A DNA stretch of 64,000 nucleotides from an uncultured bacterium (GTDB lineage: Bacteria > Verrucomicrobiota > Kiritimatiellia > PWTM01), in the NCBI GenBank assembly GCA_938010045.1, contig CALLFZ010000038.1:27800-91799 (forward strand), written 5' to 3'. The translations under genes and the position numbers were made by a program. Shown here piece by piece: positions 43,266 through 50,602 of this stretch. The number at the start of each line of letters is the position of its first letter. Position 1 is the first letter of the stretch. The notes under the pieces are model-generated. The model was not told the origin of the DNA. It saw only the letters and a list, made by a program, of their open reading frames with translations, and searched no databases.

Positions 43266-44263
43266 TTGCCCCGCGTGGATCAAATGGACTGGCGCCAAGG
43301 CCCGGCTGCATCAGCCTTCGATTGGCCGCCTGTGGACCAGCCGGCCGGTTATGCCGCCGGACGACTCGCCGGACGGCTCACGCCGCCCCCGCCCGGCACG
43401 CGCAGCCCGCAAAGATCCCCCCGGCCACCTCCACCGGCGGACCCCGGCGCCGAGGACCGCTGGCGGACCAACACGCTCGCGCGCCTGTCCCTCGCAAGGA
43501 ACCGCGCGCACGGGCTGGGGCTGCTCGACCACGCCGATGTCTAGGGCTGAGACGAGGTGGTTCCGGGACATTTCGAACGCGTCGAGCGCGCGGCCGCCAC
43601 CCTGAAACGGGAGCTGCCGGGCGTGCCCGTCTTCACCACCGCCCGCGACAAGAACGACGGCCTCGATTCGCCGCTTCCATCGGTCGATTGGTGGTGTCCG
43701 CTGACGCCGGACTTCGATCCGGAGCGCGCCGGGCGGGCTCGAGCGGCCGGCCGGCAGGTTTGGTGGTACATCTGCTGCTGCAGTCCCCACCACCTGTACG
43801 CCAATATGTTCCTCGAGTATCCCGCCATCGAGGCGCGGCTGCCTATGTGGGCCATGACCGCGGAGGACCGGCCGGATGGTTTTCTGTACTACCAGATCAG
43901 TATCTGGAATTCGCGCCGCCCCATTCTCGACGGCCCGTTCACCGGTTGGGATCCGCGAAGCTAGACGACCTATCACGGCGACGGCGCCTGGACCTGCGTG
44001 GGACCCGGCGGGGAGCCTGTGCCGACAATCCGGCTAGAGAATTTCCGCGACGGACCTGAAGACTATGCGGCCGTTCTCGAACTCGAACGGCGGCTCAACG
44101 AATCCGATGCGGCGGTCGACGCGGCCGCGGGATGGCGCGAAGCGGCGCGAGCGGCGCTGACCGTGCCGGAGGAACTCGTCCGCTCGTTGACGGAGTTCTC
44201 GCGCGACTCGGCCGTGCTGCTCGCCGGGCGCCGGCGCCTTGATGATGCTCTCATCGAAGCCGC
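43266..44263 (+). pseudogene. DUF4091-type glycosidase-like pseudogene with three in-frame stops
   Basis: One frame runs through about 330 codons and matches the C-terminal region of DUF4091 proteins, which are associated with glycoside hydrolases. Recognisable parts are G-L-L-D-H-A-D-V, V-D-W-W-C-P-L-T-P, V-W-W-Y-I-C-C-C, F-L-E-Y-P-A-I-E-A-R-L, D-G-F-L-Y-Y-Q-I-S-I-W-N, T-Y-H-G-D-G-A-W and P-T-I-R-L-E-N-F-R-D-G. Stops interrupt it at 43542 (TAG), 43548 (TGA) and 43962 (TAG). From family knowledge these fall where Tyr, Phe and Trp are expected. The N-terminal part is missing or unrecognisable and the original stop is lost. Confidence 0.72.
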
Positions 44264-44347
44264 GCCGCGCCCGACCCCGCTTTCACCCAGCGCGCCGTCG
44301 AAACGGGCGCGCGGTCTGGGTTTGGCGCGCGAACGCGATTGCAGGGA

Positions 44348-45085
44348 CTACGGGCGCTCCGCGGCGCCGAGGACCTTGTGCAAACGCACCACCGTCGAGC
44401 CGCCCTCCTCGCGCGGCGAGGCGAGTACCGCACACAGTTCCCGCCCCCGCCGGAACAAGAGCGGCGGCGCATCGGGACCGAGCGGCGTGGCCGGCTGCCA
44501 ACCCGCCTGCACCAGATCGTCGGTGAGTCGGCGCGCGACGGCGGAGACGGGCAGGGCGCTTCGCCCGAGCTGCACGGCGGCTCGCGACGTTTCGTCGGCC
44601 ACCCAAAGCGTAGTGTCGACCGCCGGCGCGGGCGGCAGCGCGGGCATCGGGTCGCCGCGCGGCGGGCGTGCGGAGGCGAGGAACTCCTCGCGCGACTGGG
44701 TCAACCGCACGACGACGCATTCACGTGGCGCGCCGAGCGAGAACATCAGCCATCGCACGATCCGGTGGCCATCCACCGCAATTCCCCACCCGATCGCCGT
44801 ACCGTGCATCGCCCAGGCGTCGGCGCCCATCGCGCGATACGCCTCCAGCAGCGTCCGCTCGGCCTCGGGCGCGGGCAGCGACACGCCGAGCACCTCGAGA
44901 TCCGCGGCCCCGTCATTGATGCGAAGACGCGCGCTGTACGCGCGGTTCCATCCCGGTTGGCCGGCACTGGTGGCCCCATGTGAGCGTTCGCCGCGCAACC
45001 AGTACACGCGAGCCGGTACCGACGTCGCGACCAGCGCACACGCGACCGCGATCCGCGCGCCTCGCCGCACCGCCCCGCCGTTCAT
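44348..45085 (-). CDS. Exported protein of unknown function at the end of the pilin operon
   Basis: 245 residues. The ATG at 45085 overlaps the stop of the preceding gene (ATGA). An N-terminal hydrophobic segment (A-V-A-C-A-L-V-A-T) looks like a signal sequence or membrane anchor. The rest is soluble, with no motif I recognise; a Pro-rich linker (P-M-P-A-L-P-P-A-P) separates two halves near residue 155. Position as the last gene of the pilin-like operon suggests a role in its assembly or a cell-surface function. Confidence 0.6.
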   Translation of the reverse strand: MNGGAVRRGARIAVACALVATSVPARVYWLRGERSHGATSAGQPGWNRAYSARLRINDGAADLEVLGVSLPAPEAERTLLEAYRAMGADAWAMHGTAIGWGIAVDGHRIVRWLMFSLGAPRECVVVRLTQSREEFLASARPPRGDPMPALPPAPAVDTTLWVADETSRAAVQLGRSALPVSAVARRLTDDLVQAGWQPATPLGPDAPPLLFRRGRELCAVLASPREEGGSTVVRLHKVLGAAERP

Positions 45086-45609
45086 TCCATGCCCCGGGTC
45101 CAGACCAGCACCGCTTCGGACTCGAGGCGGATCGTGTCGGCACGGTACAGCAGGTGGCGGGCCACAGGCAGGAGCGGCACCGGCCGACTCTCCGTCGAGG
45201 CGCGAACCATCTCGAATTCCTCGATCGGCTGCTCCGCGTACTGCAGCCGGCTGATACGGTTCTGAGGTATACGAGCGCGCAGATCCCCCGGCCGCGCCAC
45301 GGGCAACACAAAGTGCCGCAGACCGTGGCTCGAGCCAATGACCGCGGCATCGTCGCGCGAATAGCGCCGGCCATCGCGGCCCTCGTCCCACTCCTGGATC
45401 CACCGCGCGCTCGGCAGCATCGACTGATAGGTCTCGCTCATCGCGTACTGCGCCGCGAGCCCCCGCGCCTCGTGGATTGTGTCGAGGTGAACAAGCGCCA
45501 GCCGGCCGATCTGGATGAGTCCGGCGACGATCACCATGACCGCCACCAGCATGATCGCGAGTTCGAGCAGTGCTTGCCCGCGCCGCCCACGCCGGTCGCT
45601 CGGCCCCAT
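45082..45609 (-). CDS. TadE-like membrane-anchored pseudopilin
   Basis: 175 residues from ATG 45609. The N-terminus is R-R-G-R-R-G-Q-A-L-L-E-L-A-I-M-L-V-A followed by a single membrane helix, which is the TadE/TadG pattern, and an extracytoplasmic domain without cysteines. The frame is open further upstream, but that part overlaps the preceding gene and has no domain content; a GTG at 45630 is the other possible start. It lies 10 bases downstream of the TadG-like gene. Confidence 0.75.
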   Translation of the reverse strand: MGPSDRRGRRGQALLELAIMLVAVMVIVAGLIQIGRLALVHLDTIHEARGLAAQYAMSETYQSMLPSARWIQEWDEGRDGRRYSRDDAAVIGSSHGLRHFVLPVARPGDLRARIPQNRISRLQYAEQPIEEFEMVRASTESRPVPLLPVARHLLYRADTIRLESEAVLVWTRGME

Positions 45610-45619
45610 CCGCTGGCGA

Positions 45620-47038
45620 CTAGTGACCACGGCGCGTTCCCCCCGAGCCGCCGCGGCCTGGTCCACCCCCATGCACCCGGCAGCGGTCGCTGTTGCGCTC
45701 GAGCCATTCGATCCCGACCTGTCGGAACGACAACTGCTCCCACGTGCGCAACTGATCGCAGTACCAGCAGCCCGGCGTGAGTCCGTCCAGCCCACGCGCG
45801 ACGTACTCCGGCAGGTGTTCGCGGATGTGGGTGGACCACCCCGGACGGCTGCCGCCTCCGCCGCCGCTGGCGGTATCCACGGGAATCAACCGCACCTCGC
45901 GGAACGCCGGCAGCACCAACCCGTACCGGTTCGGCCGCTGCCCGTCTTCGAGCGTTCCAAACGGTTTGGCGGCCGCGGTCCACGTGATCCAGCGCGGAGC
46001 TGCACCGGGCGTGGCGCGGTCCGACCTCGTTTCGACTCGCACGGAAGCGTCGGCACCGACATAGTCGTACTCGGGCTTCACAGTACCGCGGAATGGAAAA
46101 TCGGCCGGGATGATCGAGGTCCAAGGCCGCCACCGCACTGGGTCATAGGCGTACCACTGCGCCGACACGCGCGCGACCGCCGAAGTCAGCGGCCGCTCCG
46201 CATAGAGCTCGAGCACTTGGAGCACCGCGCGGCTCGACGGCGCGCCGAGCATCGGCAGATCGTCCAGCGCCGAAACCTTCGTAAGTCCGAGCCCGAAGTA
46301 CTCGGAGTTGATCGGTATCGGATCGCGCACCAGCGGCAGCGGATCCCACTCCCGCCAGCTCATGTACGAGCGCAGCGTCGAATAGGCGTGATGCCAGAAC
46401 CAGCACCAATCGCTCGACGCGATGGCGTCGTAAAAGCTCGGGTTCAGCAACAAATGATCGCCGCGGAAGTCAACGTAGTAGAGTGCGTTGTCGGGCCACG
46501 CCGCGATGCCCTGCGCCGCGAGAACTCGAAGCATCGTGCCGTAATTGTCCCACGCGGTGGGCGGCGAGGGAGCGTTCGTCCAGGGCTGGATCGGGAACTG
46601 GTTCGGATACTCTTGGACCACCTGCTCCGCGTGGCTCGCGAGTAGCGCAGTAAATTCAGGGTTGTTGAATATGCGATTATTCTTTGCGGCGAGCTGCGAC
46701 GCCGCCAGCGCGGTGACCGGTCCCACGTAGCACATCCGCGCAGCGAGTTCGCCGAGCAGCTCCGCCTCGGGAAATTCGGTCTGGCCGCGTGCGATGCCCT
46801 CGTGGATCGCGACCGCCTGCAGCACGTTGAGCTGCCCGATCAGGTTCAGCGCGATCCCCTGCCAGCGCGCCGCCGCCAGCGCCGCTGCGTCGCCGGCCGT
46901 TTGTGCCCGCAACTTCACCGAGATGACCTTGTGGAGGTCGAAGTTCCACAGCACCACGAGTGCGAGGATCACGCAGATCATCAGTAGATAGATCAGCGTC
47001 TGGCCCGCGCGGCGCCGGTGTGGCGGTCTCGGTTTCAT
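45620..47038 (-). CDS. TadG-like (Flp pilus assembly) membrane-anchored protein
   Basis: 472 residues from ATG 47038, overlapping the previous stop (ATGA). The N-terminus R-R-R-A-G-Q-T-L-I-Y-L-L-M-I resembles putative Flp pilus-assembly TadE/G proteins, and A-Q-T-A-G-D-A-A-A-L-A-A-A-R after the helix is the hallmark of that family (PF13400-like). The usual Glu after the Gly-Gln motif is replaced by Tyr. A large extracytoplasmic region, rich in Trp and Tyr, follows and has no recognised domain. The C-terminus is Gly/Arg-rich. Confidence 0.75.
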   Translation of the reverse strand: MKPRPPHRRRAGQTLIYLLMICVILALVVLWNFDLHKVISVKLRAQTAGDAAALAAARWQGIALNLIGQLNVLQAVAIHEGIARGQTEFPEAELLGELAARMCYVGPVTALAASQLAAKNNRIFNNPEFTALLASHAEQVVQEYPNQFPIQPWTNAPSPPTAWDNYGTMLRVLAAQGIAAWPDNALYYVDFRGDHLLLNPSFYDAIASSDWCWFWHHAYSTLRSYMSWREWDPLPLVRDPIPINSEYFGLGLTKVSALDDLPMLGAPSSRAVLQVLELYAERPLTSAVARVSAQWYAYDPVRWRPWTSIIPADFPFRGTVKPEYDYVGADASVRVETRSDRATPGAAPRWITWTAAAKPFGTLEDGQRPNRYGLVLPAFREVRLIPVDTASGGGGGSRPGWSTHIREHLPEYVARGLDGLTPGCWYCDQLRTWEQLSFRQVGIEWLERNSDRCRVHGGGPGRGGSGGTRRGH

Positions 47039-47661
47039 TCCTGCAGATAGAGCGGATAGTGCTTGTCGCGGATCAGAAACTCTTGGTCCAGCCCGCTGCG
47101 CAACGGCACGCGGCTGCCCGCGTAAAAGGCCCGCACAAAAGGCCACACCAGCTCGTAGCGCTGGTGCGCTGCGGCCATCAACAGAGTCTCGGAACCCGGC
47201 CCCTCCACATAGTGGATGTCATCCCAGTTCTCGTAGTCGAGAATGGCGGGCAGATCTCCCCACCGGGTCGCGCCGAGATAGAGCGGAATCCGTGAACGCT
47301 CGAGCGCCGCCTGGGGCGACGTCGGATCCGCCGCCAGCGCCAGACCCCATAGCCGCCCTACCCGCCCGGGAGCCGGGTCGCGGACCAGCGTCGCCAGTCC
47401 GCCTCCACGCTGCACCTGCGGCTCGACGATCCTCCCTGCGTTCGGAATGGCGGCGGCGCGCGTGACCTTGTAGACCATGAAGTCATTCAAGCCGACGCTG
47501 CGCGCGCGCGCGGCGGCCGCAGCCGTATAGGAGAGCACCGCCCGGCCCGCGTAGAGCTGCGAAATCTGAAACGCGCCAAAACAGATCAGGCAGCCGATCA
47601 CAATGACGATCAGCGCCTCGATCAGCGACTGTCCGCGGCGGCCTCGGCGGTCCGTGGTCAT
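47035..47661 (-). CDS. TadE-like membrane-anchored pseudopilin
   Basis: 208 residues from ATG 47661, with GGAG 8 nt upstream; GTG 47670 is an in-frame alternative. The N-terminus R-R-G-Q-S-L-I-E-A-L-I-V-I-V-I-G is a prepilin-like segment, then A-A-A-A-A-R-A-R as in TadE proteins. The extracytoplasmic part is unfamiliar. The stop overlaps the start of the TadG-like gene. Confidence 0.75.
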   Translation of the reverse strand: MTTDRRGRRGQSLIEALIVIVIGCLICFGAFQISQLYAGRAVLSYTAAAAARARSVGLNDFMVYKVTRAAAIPNAGRIVEPQVQRGGGLATLVRDPAPGRVGRLWGLALAADPTSPQAALERSRIPLYLGATRWGDLPAILDYENWDDIHYVEGPGSETLLMAAAHQRYELVWPFVRAFYAGSRVPLRSGLDQEFLIRDKHYPLYLQE

Positions 47662-47694
47662 CCTCCACACTCCGCCCCGCCCCGGGCGCGCGGA

Positions 47695-47934
47695 TCAATT
47701 GTTACGCGCCCCGTCCCGGTCGAGGTCTTTCAGGTACTGGTGGGAGCTGACGTCCATCGCCGCGTCCTTTGCGGCCGAATCACCGCCCAGCTCCTCCACC
47801 GCGCCGGCGAACTTCTCGCGGATCGTGTCGCTGAAAATCGCAACGATCGCGATCGCGGCCAGCGCGACGATCACCACGATGATGATGTACTCTGTCAGCG
47901 CCTGCCCCCGCTTCTTCAACCGACGGCTCTTCAT
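47695..47934 (-). CDS. Flp-like pilin
   Basis: 79 residues. GGAGG lies 8 nt before ATG 47934. The N-terminus K-K-R-G-Q-A-L-T-E-Y-I-I-I-V-V-I-V-A-L-A is a short basic leader and hydrophobic helix with the Glu-Tyr pair of Flp pilins, and the rest is a small acidic tail (L-K-D-L-D-R-D-G). It is the best candidate for the major pilin subunit of this cluster. Confidence 0.8.
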   Translation of the reverse strand: MKSRRLKKRGQALTEYIIIVVIVALAAIAIVAIFSDTIREKFAGAVEELGGDSAAKDAAMDVSSHQYLKDLDRDGARNN

Positions 47935-48016
47935 GGCTGCATCCTCCGGGGACACCCCCGTGTCGCTCATTACACTAGACCTTTTTTCGGTCCACGCCAA
48001 CCCGTGAACCCACACC

Positions 48017-48187
48017 TCAGGGGTACTCCGACCCCACCAGATCCATTACCCGTCCGCCGTACTCGCGGAACGTGTACAGCAGCAAGGCCAGCATCAAAAG
48101 TACCAGCATGAGCATCGCGGCCATCGCGACAAACTCCACCAGCGCCTGCCCGCGCCGTCCATTCCGCCGCTGGCGAACACCTCGCAT
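48017..48187 (-). CDS. Very small Flp/TadE-like membrane protein
   Basis: 56 residues. The N-terminus R-R-G-Q-A-L-V-E-F-V-A-M-A-A-M-L repeats the motif of the downstream genes, followed by one Met/Leu-rich helix and a 15-residue tail. It is the first gene of the operon. The start is set by the motif; the ribosome site is weak (GGAG, 11 nt). Confidence 0.66.
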   Translation of the reverse strand: MRGVRQRRNGRRGQALVEFVAMAAMLMLVLLMLALLLYTFREYGGRVMDLVGSEYP

Positions 48188-48269
48188 CGCCGGCTCGCTC
48201 CGTGATATAAAACGCCTGAGCACCCAGGATATTGCAGGCGCCCGGCGGCGGGCGAGTCCGGAGAGCCAG
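48188..48269. promoter_or_regulatory. Divergent promoter region between pilin operon and zinc-ribbon gene
   Basis: Eighty-two bases separate divergent starts. On the minus strand TTATAT/TATATC (about 48203-48210) is a likely -10 box for the pilin operon. On the plus strand GATATT (about 48228-48233) could serve the zinc-ribbon gene. No good -35 boxes stand out. Confidence 0.4.
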
Positions 48270-49454
48270 ATGCAGGTTCCGAGTCTACGACAATGGGCGC
48301 TGCTGGTGGCGGTGAGCACTTCCGTCGTGTGGGCCGCGCTGCGCATCTGCCCCTCGTGCGGTCATGAGGCCACGGGCAGCGAGGAGCGGTGCACGCACTG
48401 CAATGCCCTTCTGCCTGCGGTCCTCGTGCCGCCACGTCCCGAACCGACCGAGCCTCGTCCGGCAACCAATGCTCTGCCGTCCGAACGCACCCAACCGGCG
48501 CTGAGCGACGAGGTCGTGGCCGAGCAGGTCACCACCGCGCGACGGTTCACCGAACAGGGCGCCCTGTGGGGCGCGATCCTCTTTGCGCGCAACGCGGCCG
48601 CTCTGCTGGCCATTCAGGGTCCCCAGACCGCCGAGCAGCGTCTCGCGCTCGCCACTCTGATTCGGGGCGCCCGTCGGCAACTGGCGCGGACCGAGCAGCC
48701 CTGCCCCGTCTGCCGCGGCACCGGCGCGCAGCGCATGAAGGCGCTCACGCTGAAGGGCGACGTCGTCGACCAGGTCGTGGTCGGCGGCAAATGCCCCTAT
48801 TGCCGCGGCACCGGCCGCGTGCCCGCGCGCACGCCCGACGACCAGCTCGCCAACGAGGAGGCCCAGGCTCTCCAGACCTTCGCCGCCGAACAGCAGAAGC
48901 GCGGGCTGGAGGAGATCCGCGGCCTCTGGCTGCCGCCCGGTCTATGGGAATCCCTGACCCCGAAACAGCAGGCCGCGGCGCGCAAGGCCGCCGGCGTGCC
49001 GTGCGTGCGCTGCTATGGCATCGGAACGCAGTCGTGCACCGCCTGCGGCGGCGCCGGCATTCTGCCGTGTACGAACCCGAATTGCGCCGGCGGTATCGAA
49101 ATCTGCCCCGACTGCAACGGCCGCGGCCGCACCTCGGGTTCGCGCGGCGCCACTGCCATGCAGATTCGATGCGAGACCTGCAACGGAACGGGCAAGCGCA
49201 CGTGCTCGACGTGCAACGGCAAGGGGTGTATCGAATGCACCAATTGCCAGGGCCGCGGCGAGAACATTTGCACCGCCTGCCGCGGGACCGGGGAGGGCAG
49301 CGTGTGTAGCAAGTGCCAGGGCGACGGCACCATTCCCTGCCCGCGCTGCAACGGCACCGGCCAATACCGCGGCGCTCCTTGCGCGGCCTGCAACGGACAC
49401 GGCTCATCGCTCTGCAAGGCGTGCAACGGCGCGGGTCGGATCTCCCGGCGATAG
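48270..49454 (+). CDS. Protein with many DnaJ-type CxxCxGxG zinc-finger motifs
   Basis: 394 residues. GGAG precedes ATG 48270 by 6 nt. A short hydrophobic N-terminus (signal or anchor) is followed by C-P-S-C-G with C-T-H-C. About twelve C-x-x-C-x-G-x-G type motifs come next: C-P-V-C-R-G-T-G and C-P-Y-C-R-G-T-G near residues 145-180, then a helical linker, then a dense run from about 250 to the end (C-T-A-C-G-G-A-G, C-P-D-C-N-G-R-G, C-E-T-C-N-G-T-G, C-S-T-C-N-G-K-G, C-T-N-C-Q-G-R-G and others). The motif is that of the DnaJ Cys-rich domain, but there is no J domain. A role as a thiol or zinc scaffold is possible. It ends two bases before alr. Confidence 0.8.
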   Translation: MQVPSLRQWALLVAVSTSVVWAALRICPSCGHEATGSEERCTHCNALLPAVLVPPRPEPTEPRPATNALPSERTQPALSDEVVAEQVTTARRFTEQGALWGAILFARNAAALLAIQGPQTAEQRLALATLIRGARRQLARTEQPCPVCRGTGAQRMKALTLKGDVVDQVVVGGKCPYCRGTGRVPARTPDDQLANEEAQALQTFAAEQQKRGLEEIRGLWLPPGLWESLTPKQQAAARKAAGVPCVRCYGIGTQSCTACGGAGILPCTNPNCAGGIEICPDCNGRGRTSGSRGATAMQIRCETCNGTGKRTCSTCNGKGCIECTNCQGRGENICTACRGTGEGSVCSKCQGDGTIPCPRCNGTGQYRGAPCAACNGHGSSLCKACNGAGRISRR

Positions 49455-49456
49455 CC

Positions 49457-50563
49457 ATGGATTCCTGCTGGGTGGAGATCGACGGCGCCGCGCTGTGCGA
49501 AAATCTGCGCGCGATCCGCGCCGCCCTTCCGGACCGCGTCGACATCATCCTCGTCGTCAAGGCCGACGCCTACGGACACGGCGGGCCTACGGTCGCCCGC
49601 CTCGCCGCGGACTGCGGCCTCCGATGGCTCGCAGTCGCACACGTCGCGGAATTGACGGCGGTGCGCGCCGCGGCACCGAAGGCGCGCCTGCTCGTGTTGG
49701 GACCCATTCTGCCGCATCAGACCGGCGAGGTGTTGCGCCACGGCGCCATACCGATCGTCGCCGGCCTTGAACACGGTCGCGCGCTGGCCGCCGAGGCCCG
49801 CCGGCGCCGCCGCCCGCTCACCGTACATCTGAAAATCGACAGCGGCATGGGACGGATCGGCATGTCGTGGACGTCGGCTGTGGAGGAGATCCGTCCGCTG
49901 TTGGCCGAGCGTGGACTTCATATCGAGGGCATCTGCACCCATCTGGCCCGCGTCGAGCCCGGCGAGGATGACCCCGGTGCCGCGCAGGTCCAGCGGTTTC
50001 GCGAGGTGGCGGCCGCGGCCGAGGCGATCGCAGGTCGCAAGCTCATGCAACACGTCTCCAGCAGCCGCGCGGCGCTGCTTCATCCCGAATGGGACTTTGA
50101 CGCTATCCGGCCGGGCCTGATCGCCTACGGATACGGTGCGGCCGATCCCGCCGGACGCATGCTCACGCGCCCGGTTCTGCAGTGGAAATGCCGCGTCGTC
50201 CATGTGCGTCGCGTCCCAGCCGGTACACCGGTCGGTTACTACGGAACCTACGTCACGCCGGCCGCCACGACCCTCGCCGTCGTGTCCGCCGGCTACGCCG
50301 ACGGCTATCTGCGCGCGCTCAGCAACCGCGCCCACGTGCTGGTCGGCGGTCGCCGCTGTCGCGTTGTCGGGCGCGTGAGCATGAACTGGATCACCGTCGA
50401 CGCGGGCCTCTACGCGAATGTTCGGGCCGGCGACGAAGCCGTGCTCATCGGCCGGCAAGGCAATCAGGAGATTTGGGCCGACGAGCTCGCGACCCTTGCC
50501 CGCACGATCCCCTACGAAATCCTCGTCGGCATCCGGGCCACGATCCCGCGCCGGCTCGTGTGA
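49457..50563 (+). CDS. alr: Alanine racemase
   Basis: 368 residues. It supplies D-alanine for peptidoglycan. The PLP Lys is in V-V-K-A-D-A-Y-G-H-G (Lys35). The catalytic Tyr is in S-A-G-Y-A-D-G-Y (about residue 280). The segment usually reading C-M-D is here S-M-N (R-V-S-M-N-W-I-T-V-D), a mild departure. The start follows two bases after the stop of the zinc-ribbon gene, so the two share a transcript. The upstream open frame overlaps that gene and has no Alr content. Confidence 0.95.
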   Translation: MDSCWVEIDGAALCENLRAIRAALPDRVDIILVVKADAYGHGGPTVARLAADCGLRWLAVAHVAELTAVRAAAPKARLLVLGPILPHQTGEVLRHGAIPIVAGLEHGRALAAEARRRRRPLTVHLKIDSGMGRIGMSWTSAVEEIRPLLAERGLHIEGICTHLARVEPGEDDPGAAQVQRFREVAAAAEAIAGRKLMQHVSSSRAALLHPEWDFDAIRPGLIAYGYGAADPAGRMLTRPVLQWKCRVVHVRRVPAGTPVGYYGTYVTPAATTLAVVSAGYADGYLRALSNRAHVLVGGRRCRVVGRVSMNWITVDAGLYANVRAGDEAVLIGRQGNQEIWADELATLARTIPYEILVGIRATIPRRLV

Positions 50564-50602
50564 GCCGGCCGCCCGAGGTACGGAGACGGCCCAAGCCGCG
50601 GT

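Noticed and set aside
43542..43964. Stop-codon recoding (TAG/TGA read as amino acids) in the DUF4091 gene
   Set aside because: Intact genes in the window end normally at TAG and TGA, there is no sign of a selenocysteine or pyrrolysine element, and the N-terminus is also lost, so a pseudogene is simpler.
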